Source: Metopolophium dirhodum | Lineage: Eukaryota > Arthropoda > Insecta > Hemiptera > Aphididae | DNA length: 64,000 nucleotides | Direction of reading: 5' to 3' | NCBI RefSeq assembly: GCF_019925205.1 | Contig: NC_083562.1 | Location: 3,720,001 to 3,784,000, forward strand | The notes under the pieces: generated by a model | Databases searched by the model: none | Told to the model about the DNA's origin: nothing | What the model saw: only the letters and a program-made list of their open reading frames with translations | In this document: positions 52,263-64,000 of the stretch, in pieces | How the letters are laid out: the number at the start of each line of letters is the position of its first letter | How positions within the stretch are numbered: the first letter of the stretch is position 1 | Program-made: the position numbers and the translations under genes

Positions 52263-52909
52263 ATGCAAATCACGGTCAAAACTTCAACAATTAAGCTGTG
52301 TGTCTACGGAGCGACGTAAACCAATATATCCGATATACATCGATGTAATCGTATATAATTCTATGTATCATAATTCTACACACTGTTTAAACTTTAATTG
52401 TATTTTATTCACTTATCTGACCGTTATTATGTATGCTTGAATAATACATTTTTTACGTTAAGCAATATACCAGCTACGTTATTAAGGACCGAATAATACG
52501 TCTACAATCACATAATGCAATATTTATTGAATCAAAAACAAAACAAAAAAAACAGTATATATTTATTGTACACTTGTGCGTTGGAACGAAGACCGACTGA
52601 CATTTCGTGAACGCGATTTTTTAAGTGTACAAACCGCATATTCACGGGGTTCAAAAGAAATAAACTTAACAAATAGAGCACAAACGGCAATTGAAAAGAC
52701 GAAACGAAAAGCGATAATAACGACCTACGCTGGCGTCGATTGCGATGGCTATGGACCGATATCGCGTACAAACCACGCGGCTTTTAAAAGAAACGAACTA
52801 TATGTGAAAATGTCTAAAAGTCGAAAAACAGCGTAAAAAGCGTAACATTTTTCGAAAACGTTTAAAAACCGACCGCCGCCGCCGCGGCGAAGGTACGCGA
52901 TTGGTCGCG
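52263..52909. other. Non-coding DNA
   Basis: No gene is supported. The frame 52576-52836 starts at GTG and has a plausible residue composition but no domain. A GCC-repeat-rich patch (52870-52890) leads into the inverted-repeat cassette. Confidence 0.45.
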
Positions 52910-53003
52910 CTATAGGGAATCGACGGGATCGGTCCGGCGGACTGGGGAAACGGAGCGGTGTTTAATTTTATCCACCATGAGATCCTCCATGAATTCCCTA
53001 TAG
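52910..53003 (-). repeat. Inverted-repeat cassette bounded by CTATAGGGAAT
   Basis: CTATAGGGAAT at 52910-52920 is repeated in inverse as ATTCCCTATAG at 52993-53003. On the minus strand an ATG at 52990 lies just inside one arm, and the frame stays open for 26 codons until TAG formed by the other arm (52912-52910). The cassette is GC-rich. Outside the lower-coordinate arm is GATTGGTCGCGC, which contains a CCAAT-type box on the minus strand. It may be a small mobile cassette or a promoter fragment carried by a repeat; no family was recognised. Confidence 0.5.
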
Positions 53004-54329
53004 ATCAGCTGTTTTTCTTGCGATTTTATAGAATAAGATATCATACCTACATATAATATAGGTTTTTTTTTTAATTTTATCTTTTTGTTTCCTCAAATAG
53101 TTTGTTATAAATATAATATAATTATAATCCGTTTGATCGTTTTATTATGAACACATTTCACTATAACTTATTAGATTTCAAGAACCTAACCCATAACCTA
53201 AGCGAAAAACAATACAGCGACTGTGTATTGGTTTTACGGCGGTGTTTTGTTGTATTATAAATTATAATTTTTTTTTTGTCCTTCCCTATTTATCCTATTC
53301 TCGTTTATAGAATGAGTGTTCAAAAACTTTCAGAATACAGTATAATAAATGTTTAATATCTCTACATCTGGTGTCTAGACGGTACTTTGAAGTGGTAATT
53401 TTTCGATTTTCCCAATACAATTTTCCTAAGTTATTCACACAAAGAAAAATTCTGCTGTCGAAAAAAAAATTGAAAAAATGTCAGCAACTGAAGCTCCGTT
53501 TTTTAAATGCGATGAGGTACGGTCGCTTTTAAATTTAATATCACGCATACCGCACTATCTTTGCTTCGATAAGATAGGCGAGCAATGCCGGACTTGTCCA
53601 GTTATCGTGTTTTTTTTTTTGTTATTTGTGCGGACTTATGAATCAATAAATATTTACACAGTGAAAGTAAAAACATTATTACAATTCAATTTTGTATAAT
53701 ATTGTTTCTTAATGTTTTATTATTATTTTATTATTATAAATATGTTACGATTTATTTGAAAATTTAACAAAAACATTGTTAATGATATTATTAATTGTAT
53801 TATCTAATGATTTCTAAACTGGATACGTATTTAGTAAGTTTAATTTTTATTCTTTCACCTATTTCGGCGGTGAACATTAGTATTATTTTCAAACTAAATA
53901 TTTACAAAGTAAAATGCAAATTGTATATAATAATAATATAAAGAGTATTAAAGACTATTATATTTTTGAGCGTGCATGTAAAAGTCGTGCTACCTTATAT
54001 TATTATAGTAAATATACATATAATGTAATATCTGTCTCGAAGGGCTCAGACCCACCTCGGACATATAGGTGAGACTTATTGTATGCGTATATAATATTAT
54101 TATTCGTCGTGCTTTGGAAAAATTCAGTTAACAAAACGTTTCACAGTTCCGTATTATGATTAAAAATAAGGGAAGATTTATTGTTGTGATGATCAGTATT
54201 CCACCAAATACCTATAATTTGTATTTCGCACATAATAGGTTCGTTAGCGTATCTAATAACCGCGTAGTATAAACAATAAATGCAATCATATTATTATATC
54301 CAACGACCGTTATAGGGTGGCGCTAAGTA
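53004..54329. other. AT-rich non-coding DNA
   Basis: No gene is firmly supported. A short frame with a good AUG context begins at 53478 (MSATEAPFFKCDE) and has a donor-like GAG/GTACGG at about 53515; see the findings. The remainder is AT-rich. Confidence 0.4.
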
Positions 54330-54512
54330 TAAAAAGAAAAGAGCGCTTTAAAATACACACATATATAGACAACACACACGCAAAAACTGTCAGACTGTAA
54401 TAAAAAGAGAAGCAACACGATTCACGATTCGAGAAAGAATAGTACATTTGTAATTATAAATAATGAAGTTTGAAAATACAATCATCTAATTGGACATTTT
54501 ACGTAGAAGTGC
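54330..54512 (+). repeat. Dispersed repeat family C, copy 2
   Basis: This matches 28707-28905 in the same orientation through AAGTATAAAAAGAAAAG, TTTAAAATACACACAT, AAAAACTGTCAGAC, GCAACACGATTCACGA, GAGAAAGAA and AATAATGAAGTTTGAAAATA. It is preceded by GGGTGGCGCTAAG, which is absent from copy 1. Confidence 0.8.
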
Positions 54513-55681
54513 ATCCTGTATTTTTCAAATCATTTTTAACAATATCAACAGAGTTGAGCTAATTTCACTATAAATTATTGTAGCGTATTTTCAACATTTT
54601 ATTAGATAATATTCCCCGCGACCCGCAATGCACGGTTGAAAGCAATGCACAATGCACTATAGTATAAAATGCACAAATAATTATTTTATTATATTTATAC
54701 AAATAAGTAACAATATAGGTTTTATTGAATTAACTAATCATTGTTGATTTAATAAATTCAAAATACTCTATTCCATAAAATTTTAATTAATTTAATCAAG
54801 ATATCATTGAATGAATAATAATTTGATTGAAATTATAAAAAATCATTGGTTGATAATTAATAAAATATATTTGTTGATTCGTATAGTATTGTTTCGTTCA
54901 GTGATATATCCGAAACGATGGAAGGATAATATTATGATAATGTTTCCGATATTTTACGTGCGTGTCGCCGATAGGTATTATTATAATATATACCTAATAT
55001 TATATTCTTGAATATCTATGAAGTCGCCACGGTGTTTCCCCCCCCCCCACGTCATTCTCGAACGCATGCTTACACCCAATCACGATATCGTATTGTCAAA
55101 ATTTTTTAGGGGATTTAAATTTTAGCTCTAATTACAATAATTAACCGTCGGAAGTGTCCAAATGTATAATATATGGTCTCCAGAGGTTTTGTCGTATCGG
55201 CGAAATAGAAATGTATCGAACTCAAATCGTTATTTGATCACACGAGGAGTCGAACAAAGATTTACGGGAATGTATACGAAACATAAGGCTGCCGTTTTAT
55301 ATACTGTCACCCTGACGTACATGAAGTTGGCCGTCACCCTGAGGTCAAAAAGTCGACTCTAAAATTGTTTGGTATTATATTATTTATTTGTATTATAACT
55401 GCAATTTGTATCCGCCAATAAAAAAATATGTTTGACTACATTGAGGCCCTGTAAAACCTACTGGCTAACGGGTGCCGCACGGAAACGTTACCCCAGAACC
55501 TCAGCCGGCTCAACTATTAAATAGTTTATTAGTTACCTAAATAGTTAATAAGTATAATTTATAATATTACATATACCTATATTTATATCTGATAAAAGTG
55601 AAAAAAAATTTGAGCAATACATAATAATAAAACCGGTTTCGACAAAAATCCAAAATAATATACGTTCTTGGTGCTTTGCGT
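54513..55681. other. AT-rich non-coding DNA
   Basis: No gene is supported. It holds a C-run at about 55037-55049 and a GC-richer segment near 55440-55515. Frames at 54811-55011 and 55162-55362 are domainless. Confidence 0.5.
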
Positions 55682-55689
55682 TGTTAAAG

Positions 55690-55815
55690 CAAGGCCGCCC
55701 ACAGAGGGGGGCACGGCCCACCCGCTCCTTTTGCATTTTATATAGCAGTCTTGAAGGCGATAAGGAGGACTTTTTTCGCTAGCCCCCCCGAGAAAAAATT
55801 TTGCGGGCGGCCTTG
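55690..55815. mobile_element. Complete 126-bp hAT-type MITE
   Basis: Perfect 11-bp inverted termini CAAGGCCGCCC (55690-55700) and GGGCGGCCTTG (55805-55815) are flanked by a perfect 8-bp direct duplication TGTTAAAG (55682-55689 and 55816-55823). An 8-bp target duplication with a CA(A/G)-starting terminus is the hallmark of the hAT superfamily. The interior is GC-rich, has G- and C-runs and no coding capacity, so it needs a transposase in trans. Intact ends and duplication imply a fairly recent insertion. Minus frames across it (55545-55858) are artefacts. Confidence 0.9.
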
Positions 55816-55823
55816 TGTTAAAG

Positions 55824-58800
55824 TTGTCATACATGTGTATAAGTAGTAGTAAGTACATTGGGTGGATAAAACGTGGAACGTTTTTTCAACTCTAATTTAA
55901 TTATAATTTATGGTTAATAATTATTCTGTTGCGTTAATTACCGCGTATGATTTATGTTTATTATTTGGGCTGAAATCTGCAAACTACCGGGTGGTATACT
56001 GGTGTGTTATAAACAATTAACGATTTTACATTAAAAAAAAAACTCATGTAGGTATCCCTAGTATTTAGTGTAAATTCATCGTTTACACTGGTACAACTCG
56101 TACAGCATTGTCAAACATGTAATTATTTTTAAATATTTAAATAATTATCAATATATTGATACATATACGCAGCGTAGGTACATTTGTTATAAAACAAAAT
56201 CAATGTGAAATTTATAATCATACATTGTGTTAGGCACGCAGAAATGTGAGGAAATTTAAAAACGGTTATCGGAATAATCAATTAAATTCTATTATAATAG
56301 TACGTGAGATTTAGTTATTTATACAATGATGAAAATTTAATTAATATATGTTTATATGGTATAGCTGTATATTTAGAGAACTTGTAATGATTTTCGATCA
56401 CCACATAGTTGATATTTCAATGGTTGATATATAGTACCTATAAGGTAAAAATACATTATATTATTGGTTCATCGAAGTTTTGTCGGTATTATTATTTTAG
56501 TTACATACGTTTCGATGACTTTTCAATATTAAAACTTATTAGAATTCAACATTTAATTTCTTTATTATTATGAATCAATTAAAAAAGTTTCGTACGCATT
56601 TCTTGTTAAATTAAAATTAATTTGTTCCTCGTAAAACAGCACAAAAAAACACGAGTTTCGCGTTTTATATTTCGGTTAACCATACTTATTTTTATTTCAA
56701 CTTGGAATATTCGTTTCATAATTTAAATCAAATAAATTTGCGTGCAATTTCATTTCAATCACAATAATGTCTGTGCATTTATTCTTTACATACCTATTAT
56801 ATTATACAGCAAGGTATAACAGAGAGACTTGACGAAAAAACAAAAATGATGCTACATAAACGTATGACGAAAATTGTTAAAATTATATGATTAGTAACTA
56901 TAAATTAAGAAATATACTAATGTCAGAAAATTCCCCAAAAAATATTTTGAATAAAGTTATTACGTTCCAAATTCATTTAACCAAAAAAATATTAATATTT
57001 AAAAAAATTCTAAAAAATAAACTACTTGACTTAGATAAATGTTTTACCATCAACATTTTTTTTATAATTAGATTCACAATAATTGGCTATTTTAAATATA
57101 TCCAAAAAAATTTTAATTTAATTTAAAATTTTTTATTTTCAGTGTTAAAATGTGTAATAATATACGTGTAACGCAAGTGACTTTAAATTATATGTAAAAA
57201 AAAAATGTTTACAAAAGTTATTCCAAAAGGCAGTTCTACCCTGTATAGTTATAATTATAACAGTTAACTTATAACTTACAAAGTTTTTTTTTTAACATAT
57301 TATAATACATGATTCTATGATAATCTTAACGTGTCTTATTTTACTAACTATTAAACTGCAGCTGTGGTTTACTGGAGTCAAACTATACTCTATTGGCGTA
57401 CCTAATACAAATTAGAATCTATTGTTCATTAACTATAAAAACTATTATTGTGATTTTAATAAAATAATGTAATATATAATAATTAATAACTAAATATTAT
57501 TATATATTACATAATATATAAGACTTATAAATCATATCGAATTTAATGCAATCACTATAATAACACTCGCCGTGCCGATGGAAATATCGATTTTATAAGA
57601 CTATTATTTTATATAACATATCTCATGTAATAATATTATCATGACATTTGGGCGGTTGTTTTTTTCCATATATATATACCTACCTACGCAAACTATATAT
57701 ATAACCGGATGGCCATTTCGCGTAAGTTCACGTCCCCGCTTCATTGTTTCCGTTGTATTGTCATCACTGTTTTTTTTTTCTGATAACTATTTAATTTGTT
57801 TGTTCCTAATTATAATTTTGTACATACTTTTCGATTAATATTTCAACCACTGGCGTGACAATACCGCCTATACATAAACCTGCAGCTATACGTATACCGA
57901 GTCATATAGAATGGAAAAAATTCAGAGGACGTCATTTTGAGAGATTGAAGAGATTGTATATATATATATATTATACGGAGGGAGAGTTTCTTATATTATA
58001 TTTTTATTTTTGTAATCCATATACTTTTCTTATTGTGATGTGAAATACTCGTGTAATCTAAAGGGATAATACTTTGTAAAGATCTTTCTCTGCCTTTATT
58101 TCACTTTACCGGGTCGCTTTTACCCGTTTCTTTCTTCGATCACTCCCCTACAATATGTGCAGTATAAATATATATAAATACTATATTTATATATGGTGCA
58201 GTTATCTCACCATTTTCACCGCATTTCTTCACGTCAATATCTATTATATAACTACTACGTACCTATCCATTTTAATCTTAGTTTTGCTTCTCTATATATA
58301 TAAATATATATTTTAAGATATCTCGAATATGATTATTATTCTCTCAAATAAACAAACATCATTTTCCCCTCGAAACGTTTCGGCATTCGATCAATTTCAT
58401 TTAAGTGATGTATTTCAATAGTTTTAAGAACAATTTGTGTAAGCTAATGAATAACGGAATACGCGATCTGAATAATTTTGCAGTATAAAAAGTTTTGTGC
58501 GGACACTGTAAAATGTAGAAATATTTTGTATATAAATGTTTGATAAAATTGATGTAGTTATACCTTATACTTATCGATAACATAAAACATTTTTAAATAA
58601 TATTCTTAAATAGTTAGGTAAACTATGCCTATTACCTATTGCATATTATCAGCTACAGCTCGTATAATGTACATAAAATATTAAAACCCTTAAAAAAAGA
58701 TCAAATTAAAGCTATAATATACAGGTCTTTATATTTTTCATTTTACTATATACTTAATCATTATACGTTCATTAAAAAAAAACTGAATTCATTTTATTTT

Positions 58801-60040
58801 AATTGATTAAAAATAATCATACGTGGGAGTCTCTTCTATTGCTTTGGTTGGGGCTATATATGCGGTAGACTGCAGTATGATTGCGAAGTTATAATATGAG
58901 TGGATATCAGTTTCTGTTTCTCTCGTTGTTTTTGTAATATTCATATTTTAAGTACCTACTTGTGAAAAAAGAATTGAGTACACATTTATTAAATTCATTG
59001 TACATGTTACGTTATCAGTTATCACATTTAAAAAAAATCTTCTAAAATAATAATTTTTATTTAAAATAGTAAATAAAATCACGTTGAAACAAATGTATTA
59101 TTATTCTAATATTTTTTCTCAGTAAGTAGGTAATAATAATATGTACTATACATATAAATGATGGAAATAAACGATCGATCACAATTATAGACGTTATGAC
59201 GCATTCGACTGACTTTATAATGATTATATATAGGTACTTAAATTACTGCATCTTAAATTCAATCGTCCAATTAAATTTCATTGGATCGTTTTTCTACGTA
59301 TTTTTCCATAAGTACTGTCTTTCAGCTGCTGTATTGGCTTCAATGCCGTAGTATTTACTTACCTATAGTACTATAATATTATATTATTTTAATTTGATTG
59401 TGCGTATAGTAACTTCCACTGTGTTTTATATTTCCTATTATATCGTACATTAAATAAAGTTGTCAGTTATTATCTCACCTAACCAATAAACTGATCACTT
59501 CTCTTTCTCGATATACCTTTACAATAACAAATTGTTTTCTATACGGAAATCAGAGTGCATTCGAAAGTAACTTTACCCGAACAAAAATTGACACTGTCTA
59601 TATTATAATATCACAATAAAGGTTGATGTAGTATACTAAACTAAGCTGCCTAGTGGATTTCTAAAGAAATCCATCAGGCCGTCATTCCTATATATAGTTA
59701 ATAAGGAATCTTTATATTCAAGCTGTATTATTATTATTTTACTGTGAAAACTACTACAACTATAATATCTCCGGATGATACACAAAATATTTTAAATCAT
59801 AAACATTTTTTAACGTTTAATTAATACATTCGACAACATCTTTTACCGATTTCTATACGATTTTCAGTCTTTATTCTAAAAATCAAAAATTAAAAATTCC
59901 TTATATTTTCTAAGAATATAATTATATTGCCAGCTGGTTCGCAACTGTGGAAGAACCGCTCTGTATAATATATAATACGCTCGACGAATGATAAAATAAT
60001 AATTTTTCTCACCTATATTACACGTCATATTATTATGTTT
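55824..60040. other. AT-rich non-coding DNA
   Basis: I see no gene, RNA gene or defined mobile element. It is dominated by AT-rich simple sequence. Frames at 56887-57126, 57641-57838 and 57855-58043 are Ile/Phe/Lys/Tyr-rich and domainless. Confidence 0.5.
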
Positions 60041-60860
60041 TCCTTACACGTCGACGGCGTCGCTTAATCGTACTCTAGCGGCCGTCGACGAAACACACAC
60101 ACACACATTTGTACGTTTGCATACGTTGTAGGTGCATAAATATATAATATAATATGTTAGTATACGCTTTTTTTCTTCCCCGACAAATATAATATGTTAT
60201 GTGTAGTATATATATATATATATATATCTGTATAGTATTTATATATAATATAATATATATACCTTTCCGCCGTCTATTCGAATTTATTATTTAGCGCGTA
60301 TACATGTATTATACTATACAGTGCATCAGTTGTGTTATGTATACGTATGTAATAATAATAACGCTGCTCACACACAAACACAAACACACACACACACACC
60401 TTTGCCAGCGCGTACGAACATGTTTCGAGTGAAACGGTACCGCCGCCGCCGTCGCAGGAGATCAACGTAAAATCCACCCTCGGGACCGAAAGCAGACGAT
60501 TTATATATATATATATATTTAGAGAGAGAGAATGCGATAGTAAGAGGCGGGGGGGGGGTGTACATGTCGAACGAGTGGGTCAGGTATATAAGATTGGTTG
60601 TGTGTGTGTGTGTGTACTGAACAGAACGGGAATAGAAAATAAATACGAAAATGTGTGTTTAGCGGTGCCAAGAGCTTGCCGAAGCTTGCCGCCGCGTAAG
60701 AGCCACGAGTAATAACCCGGTCTGCAGTTGAACATATATATATAATAGTAGTACCTATATTCTTATAACGCGGTCGCGGTATAAACTTGCGGAGAGCTCC
60801 GACGACGATGTTTTCCCAGCTCTCTTAATTTTTGCCACCGAACATCGTCGCGTGAATAAT
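60041..60860. other. GC- and microsatellite-rich block
   Basis: An island with higher GC and several simple repeats: CA runs near 60093-60106 and 60369-60399, a TA run at 60207-60227, a G-run near 60549-60558 and a TG run at 60599-60615. It also has a perfect 10-bp inverted repeat, CGTCGACGGC (60049-60058) and GCCGTCGACG (60081-60090). Frames on the minus strand (60274-60565) come from the CA/TG runs. It could be regulatory, but nothing specific is identified. Confidence 0.45.
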
Positions 60861-61141
60861 ATGCGTTACAATTTAAAGTTATGATAGCGGTATATAATAT
60901 ACGACATAATATAATATATTTATATGAATTTAACACTTACCGCACTGTAATATAATACATATGATGTATTTATTATTATATTTTTGCGACTCGTCGCTCT
61001 ATGTCACGACTTATTTAATTTTTTTGAGGACATAATAATATGCAATCGTGTCTTTTAATATTTGGAGACGTGCTAAATTGCACTCCTTTAAATTGCGTCG
61101 TATTAACTCGAAGATGTGTCGTATACCTATATGTGGCCATA
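60861..61141. other. AT-rich non-coding DNA
   Basis: Nothing recognisable is present. Confidence 0.5.
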
Positions 61142-61270
61142 TACAGGTTGATTCGCCGCAAGCATGATCACCCCCATATTTTTCTTTAATAATGAATTTA
61201 TGATATTATCTCGGAATTTTCAATATTATATTCAAATTCTTAAATTTTTTTGTACTATACTTAATGAGTG
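61142..61270 (+). repeat. Dispersed repeat family B copy, left end
   Basis: ATACAGGTTGATTC, then CATATTTTTCTTTAATAATG and TTCAAATTCTTAAATT, repeat the start of the copy at 19943 (ATACAGGGTGATTG, CACATTTTTCTTTATTAATA, TTTAAATTCTTCAAAA). Only the left end is clear. Confidence 0.6.
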
Positions 61271-63747
61271 TACTGTGGTGGTACAAACTTCTGTTGTTCA
61301 AATAAGAAAATAAACCACAAAATATGACGTATATCATAATACATATAAATAGGTATTCCGCGGCAAGATAATATGGCTTTATTCAGACTTTCGACTAGGA
61401 TCGACGTGAATGACCCTGCATTTTTTTTTTTTGACAAGTACCTAATGTAATTAAGTTGGCACATTTTATTATTACGTTTCAAACAAATAATGAAATAAAT
61501 ATGATTTAGTAAAAATTTTAATGTCTATAATATAATCAAATAATTTCATCGTAAACGATGAAGTATATTTTTTACATGAGTTTATTGTAATATTATCCGT
61601 TTGTACTATAGAATCTCACTAATCCTACTTACTGCAGTATATATAGCATGTTAAAACAATATTACACTATTATTTTATTAAAACCGTTGTGCGTATTTAG
61701 AACAGATAATAATATAATTCGAATTATTCGATGTAAGTACATAATATATACATTAAGCCGGTGCACTTTTGAGACACAGTTAAAATATACCTATATATAG
61801 GTATCTACGGTTTCTCATAAATAGTATATTATTATGTTCAGCGATCGTATTATATACTCATCACACGTTATATTATGACGTCGTAATCTGTAAGTATATA
61901 TTATACATAAAATATGGTACGCGTATTGTGTTAGCTTTAATTTTCAAAACGGTGCGTATTATATATTATTATTATCCACGTAAGTGCGCTGTGAGAATAC
62001 TAATACTATTGAATTACGCGGAAACTTTAAGCGAATACGAAATAACGCTCTAAATGGAATCTCTGCGGCGTTTAACGAGGTTTTACAATCTTAATAATGG
62101 AGTTGGGTGAAATCTCGGTCTTTCACGTGTTATTATAATATAAGCGCCACCTGCCGCCGCAATGATTTACATGGTATACACGCTCGCCGCGAATAAACCG
62201 GTGAAAACCTCCGAGAAATTAAAGGAAAACTATATTTCCTCTATTTATTTGAGTAATATAATATTGTCGAATGTCGAATAAAACTGCAGTACGTTATAAG
62301 TAGGTACGCAGTGGCAGACTTGCCCGGGTGGAGAGTAGGAGACATCCACCGAGGTCGCAGCCGCGAGAGGCTTTTTCATCCTTTCCGTTATTTTTTCCTT
62401 TTTAGTCCAAATACATCATTGATTGTCAGTTTTTGAATATTTATTAGAAAAAACTAATTAATAATGAAGGTAATATCATATTACATTTATCTTATATATG
62501 ACAACCTGTAATAAATATAGTTTTGTTTTTCGTAAATAAAATATATTTGTAAATTGACATGGTCCGTTATATCGAGTAAAAGATAAAATTGTATAATATG
62601 GTAGTTTATGAGTTAATTTGCTAATACTGAAAGTACGGCGCGTGTTTGACATGTGGATACAAAATTGTATACAAATATATATATTTAGTACCTACGTGAC
62701 ATATTCCGAAGAATGCCTTAAGACTTCAAAGTGAATGTGCTAAATCATGACAATATATTAAAGTATTTTCTAGCGAAATTTTGAAAGGTAATTAAATAAA
62801 ATATTTTATTATATATTTATACTATAGGTATTATTACGATAGATTTTTATATAAACGCAACTTAACGATTTATAGAATTTTAAATAATTTTTTCCTTACT
62901 TAATTTTTTACTGCATATATATCCTAGCCCTATATTAGCTATATTATTATATATTTTATTGAAGCGCATGCGCGGTTGGGAATGCGTCTTTGCGAAAATT
63001 AAGCCGTCATAACTAATTATATATTTTATTACGTCGAATATCGAAACGGGCGGGCGTCACCTGTCAACCGGTCGGACAAAACGGTTTTTAGTTTTTTTCG
63101 TTTACACGCCATATTATAATATAAATGTAAGTAGGTAAGTACATCATCATTGGCGCGTAACTCGTTAAAATAATATTACTCGGTGAAAATGTACGTTCAA
63201 AGTTAAATTCGTAATGACATAAATGTTAGACACCACCTCGAAGCCTTATTATCGACCAATTAGTGTTTATTTATTTGTTTGTTTGTTAATTTTGATTTAC
63301 CTATATTACTTTTAAACGGTGAAAATAAAAATAAAACGACGAGGCGGCACCGTCTACAATAACAGCTAGGTATAGTTTGGGTTCGCACAATCTCTTAAAA
63401 TCAGTGGGCATAGATCACGCGAACAAAATGTAAATATATATATAATGCGCCTGCCTTAACGGCGTAACGGTGTCGCTACTATACCATATATAACCACGAC
63501 CATAATATAACTTCACGGACGTGGCGGCGGCGGTGGCGTTGTCCCCTCTCAAAGCGTTTAGAGCGTAAAACGACGACGACGTTGATAATAACAATATTAT
63601 TCTAACTACGTCTAAACACGTAGGTATAATATCACTACAACTATATTATACAGACTACTGCCATATTATATACATAATAATAATATAATTACCACACGAC
63701 CGGCGCCGTCGCCCCGATATATAGGTATATATTATACGCACATACCA
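61271..63747. other. Non-coding DNA with GC-richer patches
   Basis: No gene is supported. CAGTGGCAGACTTGCCCGGG near 62309-62328 resembles an hAT-type terminus but no partner end was found. GC-richer patches lie at 62140-62210, 63040-63080 and 63510-63570 (GCG/GAC trinucleotides). Confidence 0.45.
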
Positions 63748-63820
63748 CAGGGTGGTCCGCCTCGGCGATTTCCACATTTTTCCGGATCAGTGTTGAACAA
63801 GAAAAATGGAAAACACCCTG
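63748..63820. mobile_element. Tiny CAGGGTG/CACCCTG inverted-repeat element
   Basis: CAGGGTGGTCC at 63748 and AAAACACCCTG ending at 63820 form short (7-bp) inverted ends around a 73-bp GC-richer segment. The ends resemble, but do not match, family B termini. It may be a MITE remnant; the short termini leave chance possible. Confidence 0.35.
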
Positions 63821-64000
63821 TACACGTTATCACAAGGTCATAACACATATTTTACCGTATACAGTGATATCGTAATCGATTTTATCGTATATTATATTTA
63901 TTATATTATTATACTCGCGCTTGCGGATGTCACCGCAATGGGTATATCATATAATTATGACGATAATCAACAAACAAAAAAATCCTCCACAAATCGGTTT
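63821..64000. other. AT-rich non-coding DNA
   Basis: Nothing recognisable in the last 180 bp. Confidence 0.5.

Overview
The window looks like an intron or intergenic stretch of a eukaryotic, probably aphid (Hemiptera: Aphididae), genome. It is very AT-rich with small GC-rich islands and CpG is not depleted. Short palindromes built on TAGGTACCTA and ATAATATTAT are scattered throughout, and several dispersed repeat families recur that I associate with aphid genomes. The species assignment is inference from sequence style, not from a marker gene. Open frames are short and mostly random; nothing bacterial or operon-like is present.

Coding content is sparse. The best-supported piece of a conventional gene is one 102-bp internal exon on the + strand (45190-45291) with a textbook acceptor and donor and one open frame of 34 codons. 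Its parent protein is not recognised. Much of the window is therefore probably large introns flanking this exon. About 2.3 kb downstream lies an apparently intronless + strand ORF of 196 codons (47642-48232) with an internal two-fold repeat and a basic C-terminus; I recognise no family. A decayed, truncated copy of its 5' end lies at 49882-49983, and is cut exactly at a TTAA followed by a piggyBac-like terminus.

The rest is repeats and mobile-element remnants. 1-13 kb: AT-rich DNA, a 412-bp-period tandem duplication (4025-4806), a tiny hAT-like element (7763-7849), and a minus-strand repeat with a 5S-rRNA-like box C (11715-11880). 13-22 kb: copies of two dispersed families, one with a 2.1-kb copy at 19640-21795. 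22-34 kb: GC-rich islands and two large fold-back elements (23988-24590 and 32581-33111). 34-45 kb: a pogo/Tigger-type MITE (36671-36844) and a tandem pair of the 2.1-kb family (39965-42262). 45-53 kb: the exon, the orphan gene and its broken copy, a 107-bp tandem repeat, an array of degenerate units carrying short perfect hairpins (50281-51930), a tRNA-derived SINE (minus strand, about 52100-52262), and a small inverted-repeat cassette (52910-53003). 53-64 kb: a complete 126-bp hAT-type MITE with perfect 8-bp target duplication (55690-55815), another dispersed repeat copy, and GC-rich and microsatellite-rich DNA near 60 kb.

There is no evidence for a multi-gene system working together. The most unusual region is 47.6-53 kb, where a possibly lineage-specific gene, its duplicate, a transposon breakpoint and a hairpin array lie next to one another.
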